Part shown: piece after piece, positions 33,292 to 41,323 of the stretch | How the letters are laid out: each line of letters starts with the position of its first letter | Position numbering within the stretch: the stretch's first letter is position 1 | NCBI RefSeq assembly: GCF_000308695.1 | Contig: NZ_BAGG01000008.1 | Location: forward strand, 24,194-88,193 | Source of the DNA: Nocardia takedensis NBRC 100417 | GTDB lineage: Bacteria > Actinomycetota > Actinomycetes > Mycobacteriales > Mycobacteriaceae | Direction of reading: 5' to 3' | DNA: 64,000 bases | Program-made: the position numbers and the translations under genes | Notes under the pieces: generated by a model | Told to the model about the DNA's origin: nothing | The model's input: only the letters and a program-made list of their open reading frames with translations | Database searches by the model: none

Positions 33292-34674
33292 ATGGTTTCC
33301 GTGTTACCGGCCGCAGCCACGGATCTGCGCCGCCGATTCACCTACCGGCCCGATATCGGGCTGCTCTACGACGCCCGCCACGGTCTCGAACACCGTCTCG
33401 ACCACACGGCCGCCGCGTTCGTCGAAGCCACCTTCGACACCTCCACCGACGACCCGGTCAGCGTGCTGGCGGCACGGTTCTCTGCGGACTCCTCGGTATT
33501 GGCGACCGATCTGGCCGGGTTCTGGTCGGGTCTGCTCGAGGCCGGGGACCGGCCGCATTCGCGTCGACGCAGCGGCGCGCCGCCGGAGTGGGCCGCCAAG
33601 GATCTGGATTTCCCGCTGGCGTTGGAGGTGGAGATCACCCGGGTCTGCAACTGGCACTGCGACTTCTGCTACAACGTGTGGAAAGTACCCGACGACTACG
33701 GCCAGCGCGGCACCTCGGTCAGCGCGTCGGCGCCGGGCGCGCACATGAGCATCGAGGTCGCGCGGTCGGTGATCGAGCAGGCCGCGGCCGGGGGATGTCT
33801 GCGGATGCGGTTCTCCGGCGGGGAACCGACCCTGCACCCGGACTGCCGCGACATCATCGCCACCGCCGCCGAGGCGGGCATGGACGTGGAGCTGTTCACC
33901 AACGGCGTGCGCCTGACCGATTCCGAAGCCGCGCGGCTGGCCGGTCTCGGGCTGCGGGTCGCGTTGCTGAGCGTGCACGGCCTCGATGCCACCCACACCG
34001 CGATGGCCCGCAACCCCGCCGCCGCGTCGCAGGCATGGCGCGGGATGGCGGCGGCGGTCGGAGCCGGGCTGCGCACGGTTGCGGAAACCCTTGTCTGCGA
34101 GGACAACCTGGATCAGATGCCGGAGCTGACGCGACGGTTGATCGAGATCGGCGTGCACGATGTGTCGTTCATGCCGTATGTGCCCTTCGGGAAACTGGAT
34201 CCGCGGCGGCCGGTGGCGTTGCGGCGGCTGGCGCAGGTGATCGACGAATGCCGCGCCGACCTGGAGGCGTTGCGGGTCACGGTGCCGTGCGCGCCGAAGC
34301 ACTGCCTCGAATCCGATCCGACGCCGATCACGGCCCCGGTGCGGCCGGAGTTCGACCGCCATTGCGCGGCGGGGCTGTTGTGGGCCTCGGTCAGCGTCGA
34401 CGGCCGGCTGCGGCACTGCCCGCACTCGGCGGTCTACGCCGGACCGATCCAGGAAGGGATCGCGGGGTTGTGGCGCACCCGGATGGTGCCCACGGTCCGC
34501 GCGGCGCTGGCCCCGACCGGAGCCTGCGGTGGATGCGGGCAGCTCTCGGCGTGCGGCGGCGGCTGCCACCTGGGCAAGATCACCAGCTACGGCACCGGCA
34601 CGGGGAACGAGGGTCGAACGCTGCTGCCGTTGAGCCCGGCGGGCACGGCGACCGGTCAGGGGTGCGGGCGATGA
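33292..34674 (+). CDS. Radical SAM/SPASM peptide maturase with PqqD-like N-terminus
   Basis: A 460-residue protein from ATG 33292 with GGGGGAT upstream. Residues about 15-85 resemble a PqqD/RRE leader-binding domain. The radical SAM cluster motif is CNWHCDFC (Cys119, Cys123, Cys126), followed by FSGGEPTLHP. The C-terminus has SPASM cysteines, including CGGCGQLSACGGGCH (Cys412, Cys415, Cys421, Cys425) and an upstream LRHCPHS. Such enzymes install thioether, C-C or C-O crosslinks or epimerise residues in precursor peptides. It overlaps the second radical SAM gene by 4 bases. Its likely substrate is the 38-residue peptide. Confidence 0.93.
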   Translation: MVSVLPAAATDLRRRFTYRPDIGLLYDARHGLEHRLDHTAAAFVEATFDTSTDDPVSVLAARFSADSSVLATDLAGFWSGLLEAGDRPHSRRRSGAPPEWAAKDLDFPLALEVEITRVCNWHCDFCYNVWKVPDDYGQRGTSVSASAPGAHMSIEVARSVIEQAAAGGCLRMRFSGGEPTLHPDCRDIIATAAEAGMDVELFTNGVRLTDSEAARLAGLGLRVALLSVHGLDATHTAMARNPAAASQAWRGMAAAVGAGLRTVAETLVCEDNLDQMPELTRRLIEIGVHDVSFMPYVPFGKLDPRRPVALRRLAQVIDECRADLEALRVTVPCAPKHCLESDPTPITAPVRPEFDRHCAAGLLWASVSVDGRLRHCPHSAVYAGPIQEGIAGLWRTRMVPTVRAALAPTGACGGCGQLSACGGGCHLGKITSYGTGTGNEGRTLLPLSPAGTATGQGCGR

Positions 34675-36137
34675 CGACCACCGAACACGTCGACGAACGC
34701 GCCCGACGACTGCTCGACCGGCTGCACCTGGTCGGTGACGATGTCCTGGCCGATCGGGTGTCGGGGCGGAAGATGGTGCTCAACAGCACATCTCGTGTGT
34801 TCTGGGAGACCGTGGGCCGGTGGGGGACCGGTCCGGACGCGGTGGGGGTGATCGCCGAGCGGTTCGCGATTCCGCGTGAGCGCGCGGCGGCCGATTTCGC
34901 GGCGTTCCTCGAGGAGATCGATCAGGGGCAGCGGTGTGTGGGCAGCATCCTGCCGGGGCGCGACCACGCGGTGCTGGAGCCGACCGCGGCCTGCAACGGC
35001 CAGTGCCCGCACTGCTACCACGGCACCCGCAACGAGCACTGGCCGCCCGAGCGCATCGGCGACATCCTCGCCGCCGTGCGCGCCGAAGGTGTGGCCTCGG
35101 TGTCGGTCACGGGCGGGGAGGTGTTCTCCGCCCACTACATCGACCGTTTCTTCGAACTCGCCGCGACCCTGCGCGCCGAGGGCATCACCCTGGCCTCGGT
35201 CTCGACCAATGCCACCTTCCTCACCGAGGAGATCCGCGACCGGATCATCGCCGAGGTCGACCCGGCCACGGTGTTCCGGATCTCGCTGGATGCGCTGCGC
35301 TCGGACCTGCTCGACCGGATCCGCCCCGGCTACCGCAACCTGGCCGACCCCTACGCCCCCATCGGCGACCTGGCCGCCGCCGGATACGGCCTGGTGTTCA
35401 CCACTAACCTGTGGTCACAGCCGGTCGGCGAGATCATCGAGATCGCCGAGCACCTGCGCCGCTACGCGCGGGTGCAGGCGTGGAACGTGCGCTTGGCCGT
35501 CCCGGTGCACCACGGCGACGGGGACCGCACCCGCACCGCCGCCCGCAAACGCCAGCTGTTCGGGGTCCGCCCGGATGTGCGGTTGCCGCTGCGTCACTAC
35601 GCCGCGATCCTGGCCCGCCACGCCGAAACCCCGTTCCCGTTTCCCGTGCGGATGGGCAATTACCTGGCCACGAGCCTGCTCGCCCACCCGCACGCCCTGA
35701 CCGCGATGACCGCCGGGCATCCCTGTCGCGAGGACGAGCACCTGGCCACGGTGAAAGCGACCGGCCAGATCACTCAATGCCCGATCCTGACCGAACTCGC
35801 CCCCGAGCTCACCGCCGGTTCGATCCTGGACGACACCGGTATCGGATTCACCGATCGGCTGCCGCTGGCCGGGCTGCACACCGACGACATGGAATGCGCG
35901 CGATGCCCGCTGCTGGCGGTGTGCGGGGGCGGCTGCCGGTTGTATCCGATGGCCTACGACACCGGGCTGCTCGGCTGCGACGAACCCGCCCGCGCCCTGC
36001 TGTCCTGGATCCTGGCCGACCCCACCGAACTGCTGCGCACCCACTGGCCCGCCTACCACGCCAGGATGCGGGAGCTGGTCGGCGACGCCGACATCGCCGC
36101 GCTGTTCGACCGGCACGCCGCCGGATGGGACCGGTGA
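34671..36137 (+). CDS. Second radical SAM/SPASM maturase
   Basis: A 488-residue protein. A PqqD-like N-terminal domain (about residues 20-95) precedes the cluster motif CNGQCPHC (Cys108, Cys112, Cys115) and SVTGGEVFSAHY. SPASM cysteines are in CARCPLLAVCGGGC (Cys409, Cys412, Cys418, Cys422), with others at GHPCRED and TQCPIL. It is only distantly similar to the preceding enzyme, so the two probably carry out different steps. Coupled translation (ATGA overlap) suggests matched amounts. Confidence 0.93.
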   Translation: MTTTEHVDERARRLLDRLHLVGDDVLADRVSGRKMVLNSTSRVFWETVGRWGTGPDAVGVIAERFAIPRERAAADFAAFLEEIDQGQRCVGSILPGRDHAVLEPTAACNGQCPHCYHGTRNEHWPPERIGDILAAVRAEGVASVSVTGGEVFSAHYIDRFFELAATLRAEGITLASVSTNATFLTEEIRDRIIAEVDPATVFRISLDALRSDLLDRIRPGYRNLADPYAPIGDLAAAGYGLVFTTNLWSQPVGEIIEIAEHLRRYARVQAWNVRLAVPVHHGDGDRTRTAARKRQLFGVRPDVRLPLRHYAAILARHAETPFPFPVRMGNYLATSLLAHPHALTAMTAGHPCREDEHLATVKATGQITQCPILTELAPELTAGSILDDTGIGFTDRLPLAGLHTDDMECARCPLLAVCGGGCRLYPMAYDTGLLGCDEPARALLSWILADPTELLRTHWPAYHARMRELVGDADIAALFDRHAAGWDR

Positions 36138-36144
36138 GGCCGCG

Positions 36145-36549
36145 GTGAGCGCCGAGGTCGTGGTGTTCATGGGCGTCATCCACACCCCCTACCAGCAGGT
36201 CGGCGACTGCCCGCGACAGCCCTGGACCCGGCCTGCGCTCTCCACGATCGAGCTGGACCCCGACTTCGCCGACACCGTCGAGGGCTTGAGCGCCGGAGTC
36301 CGCGCCCACGTGCTGTGGTGGGCGCACGCCGCTGACCGAACCGTGACCCGGCGGCGCCAGGCCGCCGACGGGCCGCCGCTGGGGGTGTTCGCCGCCCGCG
36401 GTGTAGACCGACCCAACCCGATCGGGCTCACCCTCATCGACATCGTCGACGTCGACGGCCCACGCATCACAGTGCGCGGGATGGACTGCGTCACCGACAC
36501 CCCGCTGATCGACATTAAACCCGCCATCGACCTGCCCACCACCCAATAG
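36145..36549 (+). CDS. TrmO/TsaA-like SAM-dependent methyltransferase
   Basis: A 134-residue protein from GTG 36145. The family signature FAARGVDRPNPIGLT (residues 82-96) and the later DTPLIDIKP (118-126) are intact, as in tRNA N6-methyl-t6A methyltransferase TrmO. Characterised TrmO proteins use a beta-barrel SAM fold and are often longer. Here the gene lies between a peptide maturase and two dioxygenases, so it may methylate the peptide product rather than tRNA (inference). Confidence 0.85.
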   Translation: MSAEVVVFMGVIHTPYQQVGDCPRQPWTRPALSTIELDPDFADTVEGLSAGVRAHVLWWAHAADRTVTRRRQAADGPPLGVFAARGVDRPNPIGLTLIDIVDVDGPRITVRGMDCVTDTPLIDIKPAIDLPTTQ

Positions 36550-36559
36550 GAGACCCATC

Positions 36560-37330
36560 GTGACGGCCACCTCCCAGGCCATCGCCGAGACCAGCGCGCA
36601 CGTCGGCGACCACGGCTACGCGATCGTCCCCGCGGTGTTCACCCCCGCCGAAGCCGCGCGGATCGCCGAGATCGCCATGACCGTGAGCACCCATGAAATG
36701 CGGCACAGCCGGGACGGGTTCACCGTCGACCGCAGCGCCGACGGCACGGCCGAAGCGCCCCGCAAGATCGACTACCCGTTCCAGAAACACGCCGAGTTCC
36801 GCGCATTCGTCCTCGACCCCCGCCTGACCGAGCTGGCGGCGGCGGTCCTCGGTGGCCCCGCGCACCTGATGCGCGACCAACTGTTCTGCAAACCACCGGG
36901 TTTCGGCTCCGCCAAGCCCTACCACCAGGAAAACGCCTCACTCGGCTACGAGCCGCCCGAGGCGATGATCGTCACCTGGATCGCCCTCGACGACGCCACC
37001 GCCGACAACGGCTGCCTGCGGGTGATCGACGGCTCCCACCACACCCTGTGGCCCCACCAGGCCCAGCCCGGCGCCATCTACAATCACCTGCCCCCGGCCG
37101 AGGCGATCGACCTCGATCGCGAAGTCCTGCTCCCGGTCCCCGCCGGTGCGGTCGTGGTCCTGCACTCCCAGGTCCTGCACTACTCCGCTCCCAACCCCAG
37201 CCCGCACTGGCGCCGCGCCTATACCGCCCACTGGGTCACCGCCGCCGCCACCTGCACCACCGCCGCCGCGCGCTACGGCTACAGCCACACCACCGGAGGC
37301 GACAACCAGCTCATCCACCGCGCCCCCTGA
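36560..37330 (+). CDS. PhyH-type Fe(II)/2-oxoglutarate dioxygenase (HxE variant)
   Basis: A 256-residue protein from GTG 36560 with TAGGAGA upstream. The double-stranded beta-helix motifs are recognisable: KPYHQENASLGY supplies His122 and Glu124 in place of the usual H-x-D, and VLHSQVLHYSAPN supplies the distal His207, followed by WRRAY for 2-oxoglutarate binding. IALDDATADNGCL is typical of phytanoyl-CoA dioxygenase relatives. It probably hydroxylates an intermediate of the peptide pathway. It is paralogous to the next gene. Confidence 0.88.
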   Translation: MTATSQAIAETSAHVGDHGYAIVPAVFTPAEAARIAEIAMTVSTHEMRHSRDGFTVDRSADGTAEAPRKIDYPFQKHAEFRAFVLDPRLTELAAAVLGGPAHLMRDQLFCKPPGFGSAKPYHQENASLGYEPPEAMIVTWIALDDATADNGCLRVIDGSHHTLWPHQAQPGAIYNHLPPAEAIDLDREVLLPVPAGAVVVLHSQVLHYSAPNPSPHWRRAYTAHWVTAAATCTTAAARYGYSHTTGGDNQLIHRAP

Positions 37331-37353
37331 TCACTCAGCCCGAAAGAGCGTCC

Positions 37354-38136
37354 ATGACAACCACGTCCGCTGCTCTGGCCATCGCTATCGAGCACTACTG
37401 GGAACACGGCTGGGTCGTCATCCCCGACGTCTACACCCGCGCCGAGACCACCGCCATCGCCGAACTGGCCGAAGAACTCGCCTGGCGCGAATACCAGACC
37501 AGCGACCAGCACACGCCGCTCGTGGTCGACACCGCCGACGGCATCACCGAACCCAGAAAACTGGACTGGGCCTTCCCCAAACACCCAGCCTTCCGCACCT
37601 TCGTGCTCGACCACCGGCTCACCGGACTCGTCGCGGCCCTCCTCGGCCAACCCGGATACCTGCTGCGCGATCAGGTCTTCCTCAAACCCGCGCGCGTCGG
37701 CTCGGTCAAACCGTGGCATCAGGACCAGCCCCACCTCCACTGCGACCCTGCCGACCAGGTAATCGCCGCCTGGATCGCCCTCGATGACGCCACCCTCGAC
37801 AACGGCTGCCTGCGCTACATCGACGCCTCCCACCACGGACCGCTGCTCGACCACCACCCGATGCCCGGCGCCGCACACAACGCCATCCTCGCCCCCGAAC
37901 AGGCACGCGCCCACGTCGACTGGAACCGTCGCGTCCCCGCCCCGGCCGCAGCGGGTAGCGTCGTGCTGCACCATCCCCTCACGCTGCACAGCTCCCGCCC
38001 GAACCGATCCCCACACCCTCGTCGCGCCTACTCCACCCACTGGGCCGCCAAGACCGTGACCTGCACCGATCACACCCTCGAATGGGCCTACAGCACCACC
38101 CTCGGCGCAGGCCGCCACCGATTCAGCGCGCCCTGA
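37354..38136 (+). CDS. PhyH-type Fe(II)/2-oxoglutarate dioxygenase
   Basis: A 260-residue paralogue of the preceding protein, aligned without gaps over the active site: WHQDQPHLHC gives His122-x-Asp124, and VVLHHPLTLHSSRPNRS gives the distal His, followed by PRRAYSTHW. The full canonical triad is present, so it should be an active hydroxylase or related oxidase. It ends the RiPP-type cluster. Confidence 0.9.
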   Translation: MTTTSAALAIAIEHYWEHGWVVIPDVYTRAETTAIAELAEELAWREYQTSDQHTPLVVDTADGITEPRKLDWAFPKHPAFRTFVLDHRLTGLVAALLGQPGYLLRDQVFLKPARVGSVKPWHQDQPHLHCDPADQVIAAWIALDDATLDNGCLRYIDASHHGPLLDHHPMPGAAHNAILAPEQARAHVDWNRRVPAPAAAGSVVLHHPLTLHSSRPNRSPHPRRAYSTHWAAKTVTCTDHTLEWAYSTTLGAGRHRFSAP

Positions 38137-38282
38137 TAGCTCCGGCAGCGCACCGTCACGTGCCGCATCGCGAGGCTTCGATCCGCACAAGGCAGTCGTC
38201 ACGAACCTGAAATCGTTTCCCGGCACGACGCGCTCAACCTCGCAGATGGCCGGGACTCGCGGACAACCGGTCGACGATTCCG

Positions 38283-38630
38283 TCATCGATCCTGGGGTGG
38301 AATGTATCGGCGGTGGCGGGTTCGCTTGGGCGTGCGTGGAGTTTTCGGCCGAGCACGGTTCGTCGGCTGTGGCGGAGGTTGGCGTTTGGCTGGGCGTGAT
38401 GATGGGGGGCGGGAGGCTTCGATCGCGGCGTCAATGTCGCTGGCTGTGAGGAACCAGGTCCGGCCAGCTTTGTGGCCCGGAAAGCGTCCGCTTTTGAGTT
38501 GTTGGATGTACCAGCGTTCGGATTTCCTCAGTGCGCGGGCTCCGGCGGATACCGGATAGGTCTGCTCATGAGTTTCCTCGGACGGGGGGCGGTGGGGATC
38601 GGGTGCGGGGGTGGGAGAGTTTACGGTCAT
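38283..38630 (-). CDS. Excisionase/MerR-type helix-turn-helix protein
   Basis: A 115-residue protein from ATG 38630. Residues 25-75 (VSAGARALRKSERWYIQQLK, SGRFPGHKAGRTWFLTASDI, DAAIEA) follow the pattern of the helix_turn_helix_17 excisionase domain: a winged helix with W and a terminal D-I-D. A basic proline-rich tail follows (PPPQPTNRARPKTPRTPKR). Such proteins direct excision or regulate mobile elements. No integrase is seen nearby. Confidence 0.75.
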   Translation of the reverse strand: MTVNSPTPAPDPHRPPSEETHEQTYPVSAGARALRKSERWYIQQLKSGRFPGHKAGRTWFLTASDIDAAIEASRPPSSRPAKRQPPPQPTNRARPKTPRTPKRTRHRRYIPPQDR

Positions 38631-38874
38631 GGATAGATCCTGTATCCGGCAATTTCTCGATGGCTGCGGCAGCGGATTCCGTTGCCTTCTCAATCTTCTG
38701 GAGATGAGTCACGGCGATGTCACAGCGTCCCGAGGTTGCTGACGGGGGTATCGGCAACCTCGGGGCGGGTTATATGCCGGTGTGGGGTAGCGCTGAGCTT
38801 GATCAATAAGACCCGGCGGTCGGCTGAACTCGAAGTGAGGTCACCGGCGTGTCGTTGTGCGTGTCGAAAGTTTT

Positions 38875-39696
38875 CTATCCGTCGGTTTCTCGGTGCGTGG
38901 CTTCCTCGGGGGAGGGTCTGGGCGACAGGATGAGCAGTAGGACGGACTGCGACTGGTTGGAGATGGTCAGGCTGTAGGCGACGGGCTGGCTGGTGACGGG
39001 GTGGATGGCGTGCATCAGGGCGCTGGGGTCGCGCCCGTAAGCGGCGCTTACGTTCTGGATCCAGGTGGCCCGGAATTCGGTGTTGGGTCCCAGGTGGCGG
39101 TAGACCGCCCGGGTCTGTTCGGCGTTGCGGAAGATCCCGGTTATGGCTCGGATCGAGGCCGTTGCGTGGGCGAGTTCGTAGGCTCGATCGGTCAGGATCG
39201 GTTTGGTGTGGGCGCTGAACATCCAGATGGGGATGGACCCGCTGCGCTCGAGTCCGGGTGTCGCTTCCCGGAACTTCTCGTTGCAGGCCAACACGTTCCA
39301 GACGGGGTCGATGTAGGCGGCGAGCTCGCCTCGTCGGTTCAGGTCGTCGAGATGGGCCATGAGCGCAGGGTTGCCGGTGACGGTTCTGGCGAGTACCGCG
39401 GTGGGTTCGAGATCGACTGCCGCGACGCGTAATTCGCGCAGGTGGCGGGCGAGAGTGGAGTCGAGTCGGTAGCCGAGGATGATCAACTCCAGCAGCTCCA
39501 CGCCGGGAGTTCGGCGGTCGCGTTCGATGTCTCGGAGGTAGCTTCGGCTGATCTTGAGCAGCATGACTGCGGCTTGGTCGCGGGTGTAGCCGCGTTCTTC
39601 ACGGATTCGGCGGCAGGTGTTGCCGAGAGTGGGGACACGCGGTGGTAGTGCGTGTCGGGATCCGGGTGATCTGCGTTGTTCGGGATCACGGGTCAT
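38875..39696 (-). CDS. XRE regulator with MmyB-like ligand-binding domain
   Basis: A 273-residue protein. Residues about 25-75 hold the HTH (NTCRRIREERGYTRDQAAVM, LLKISRSYLRDIERDRRTPG). Residues 120-260 match the MmyB-like/PAS-type domain with AYIDPVWNVLACNEKFREA. In other systems this domain binds fatty-acid-like ligands. It is divergent from the conjugation operon, with two dyads in the intervening 418 bases, making it a good candidate regulator of transfer. Confidence 0.88.
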   Translation of the reverse strand: MTRDPEQRRSPGSRHALPPRVPTLGNTCRRIREERGYTRDQAAVMLLKISRSYLRDIERDRRTPGVELLELIILGYRLDSTLARHLRELRVAAVDLEPTAVLARTVTGNPALMAHLDDLNRRGELAAYIDPVWNVLACNEKFREATPGLERSGSIPIWMFSAHTKPILTDRAYELAHATASIRAITGIFRNAEQTRAVYRHLGPNTEFRATWIQNVSAAYGRDPSALMHAIHPVTSQPVAYSLTISNQSQSVLLLILSPRPSPEEATHRETDG

Positions 39697-39828
39697 GGGA
39701 GTGGAATCCCCCTCCTCGAAAGTCTTCCACGGCAGGATGGGCAGAGGTTATGGTGATCTGTTGGCCCCCAGGTTGATGTTTCGTTCCTACCAGATGGGGT
39801 ACCGCCCGGCAAGGGCATGGATGATCAC

Positions 39829-39845
39829 ATCATCCGAACCGGTTG
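39829..39845. promoter_or_regulatory. 17-bp dyad upstream of the MmyB-like regulator
   Basis: GGATGAT (39829-39835) and ATCATCC (39839-39845) form a perfect inverted repeat with a 3-base centre, about 130 bases before the regulator start. It is a likely operator. Confidence 0.4.
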
Positions 39846-39933
39846 CCCTGCGGATGCGAGCGCGAGGGCGGATTTCGATCTGAGCGGCGCTGTGGCGGAC
39901 CGGATTCCGGAGAAAATTTTGGTGGTGCAAATT

Positions 39934-40015
39934 TGCATACCTTCGCCAGCAAACCAGCAGTTCAGATAGCGAATAGCAAAGGTATGCAGTTTTCGGTACC
40001 GCAAACTGCATACCT
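39934..40015. promoter_or_regulatory. 36-bp near-perfect palindrome plus a third half-site
   Basis: AGGTATGCAGTTT (39980-39992) and AAACTGCATACCT (40003-40015) are perfect inverted arms around a CGGTACCG core; the whole 36 bp has a single mismatched pair. A third TGCATACCT is at 39934-39942. The stretch is AT-rich relative to its surroundings and lies between the divergent regulator and the conjugation operon. It fits a multi-site operator; iterons of an origin are an alternative. The rest of the 39697-40114 gap shows no gene. Confidence 0.6.
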
Positions 40016-40114
40016 GAAAACCCTGGTTTTCCAGCGTTTCCGGGCGTTTCGTTGAATGTGCGAGGTCGACAGCGGCCCCGCAGAGAATCCGAAAGTCGCT
40101 GAGAGGAACGCCAC

Positions 40115-40222
40115 GTGGATCCCTTCGCAATTCTGGGCTACATCAACGCCGGACTGGCGCTGCTGTCGAACGGCCTGAACGTCGCAGCGCAGGCCCTGAG
40201 CCTGATCTTGCCCTTCATCTGA
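40115..40222 (+). CDS. 35-residue hydrophobic peptide at the head of the conjugation operon
   Basis: GTG 40115 is preceded by GAGAGGA at 8 bases. The peptide begins with a DPFAILGYI segment and ends LSLILPFI at TGA 40222. It is almost wholly hydrophobic or small residues with a few Asn/Gln, resembling a short membrane-inserting or amphipathic peptide. It is followed by a strong hairpin. It could be a leader peptide for attenuation, a small membrane subunit or a pheromone-like signal. Confidence 0.5.
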   Translation: MDPFAILGYINAGLALLSNGLNVAAQALSLILPFI

Positions 40223-40253
40223 ATCATCTGACCGAGATGACCTGAGAAGCGGT

Positions 40254-40284
40254 CTCCCACAGCGGATCTCCTCCGCTGTGGGAG
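40254..40284 (+). terminator. 13-bp perfect hairpin after the 35-residue peptide
   Basis: CTCCCACAGCGGA (40254-40266) pairs with TCCGCTGTGGGAG (40272-40284) over a 5-base loop. There is no T-run, as is common for actinomycete terminators. It may attenuate transcription into the conjugation genes. Confidence 0.6.
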
Positions 40285-40369
40285 CAGGCCGCCGGAATTC
40301 CTAGGTCGCCTCGCGCGCCACCTGCAAACTCCCGCATCGCTCACCCTCACTGGGAAGGCTTATTTCGTC

Positions 40370-41323
40370 ATGCCCTCATCCGGGAACCCACCGCTGCAAC
40401 GCCATCCGATCGACTACCACCCCATGCCGATTCCGGGCAACCGTGCCGCCCGCCGAGCGCGGCACGCCCCGCGAACCTCACGCACCGCCCGCGTCACCCT
40501 CAGTGCGGTGGTCCCGGTCGCGATGCTGATCGCGACCGCGGGCATCGTGCAGGCCGCCGAGCCGCTGACCGCGATCGCCGATCAACCGGGCGTCACCGGC
40601 CCCGCACAGCCCGGGACCACCGCCCCGCCCCCGCCGCCCGCGCCGGACCCCGCGCCCGAAGCGGCACCGCCGGAACCCGCCCCCGCCCCGGCGCCACCGG
40701 TGTATTACGCCCAGCCACCGCAGGTGCGCAACGCGCCGACGCGTCCGGCGCCGGCGGTGGACGAGCCGGTGGAACCGATCCGGATCGAGGACCTGCACCT
40801 ACCCGAACCCGTCGAGCCGGTCGCACCGGTCGAGGTCCCCGCCGATGTCATCCGGATCGGGCAGTGGGAGACCGCGCGGCCCGGCTGGCTGGACGAACCG
40901 TGCGCGGAGGCGATCAACGACTTCTCCGCAGGGGTGGAGGCGCAGCTGGCGACCGCGCTGGACTCGGTCGGCATCCCGGCCGGGCGCTCGGACCGGGTGT
41001 CGGGGTCGACCCTGGCCGGCGCCGGGATCGGTGGCGCGGCCGGTGCCATCGCCCTCGGAGCGCCCGCCGCGGCGGCCGGTGCGGTCGCCGGGGGACTGAT
41101 CGGGGGCACGGTCGGCGGGATCGCCGGTGCCGCGCTGGGCACCATCGTGCCGGTCCCGGTAGTCGGTGAGGTGACCTCCGGGGTCGCCGGTACCGCCCTC
41201 GGTGCGGCGGCCGGTGCCCTCGCCGGTGCGGTGGTGGCCGGTGTCCCCGCCGCGGCCCTGGGCGCGGTCGCCGCCGGAACCGTCGGGGCGGGATTCGGCG
41301 CCGGAGTGGGGGTCGGCCAGTGA
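40370..41323 (+). CDS. Exported/membrane proline-rich and glycine-zipper protein
   Basis: A 317-residue protein. A basic N-terminus precedes a hydrophobic signal or anchor segment (VTLSAVVPVAMLIATAGIVQ, residues 42-61). A proline/alanine-rich region follows (about 75-150), then a short domain with WLDEPCAEAINDFSAGVEAQ. The C-terminal 100 residues are almost all Ala, Gly and Val with GxxxG spacing (AGAGIGGAAGAIALGAPAAA), a glycine-zipper membrane-spanning or oligomerising region. It could be an envelope-spanning component of the transfer apparatus. It overlaps the cutinase-like gene by 4 bases. Confidence 0.83.
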   Translation: MPSSGNPPLQRHPIDYHPMPIPGNRAARRARHAPRTSRTARVTLSAVVPVAMLIATAGIVQAAEPLTAIADQPGVTGPAQPGTTAPPPPPAPDPAPEAAPPEPAPAPAPPVYYAQPPQVRNAPTRPAPAVDEPVEPIRIEDLHLPEPVEPVAPVEVPADVIRIGQWETARPGWLDEPCAEAINDFSAGVEAQLATALDSVGIPAGRSDRVSGSTLAGAGIGGAAGAIALGAPAAAAGAVAGGLIGGTVGGIAGAALGTIVPVPVVGEVTSGVAGTALGAAAGALAGAVVAGVPAAALGAVAAGTVGAGFGAGVGVGQ

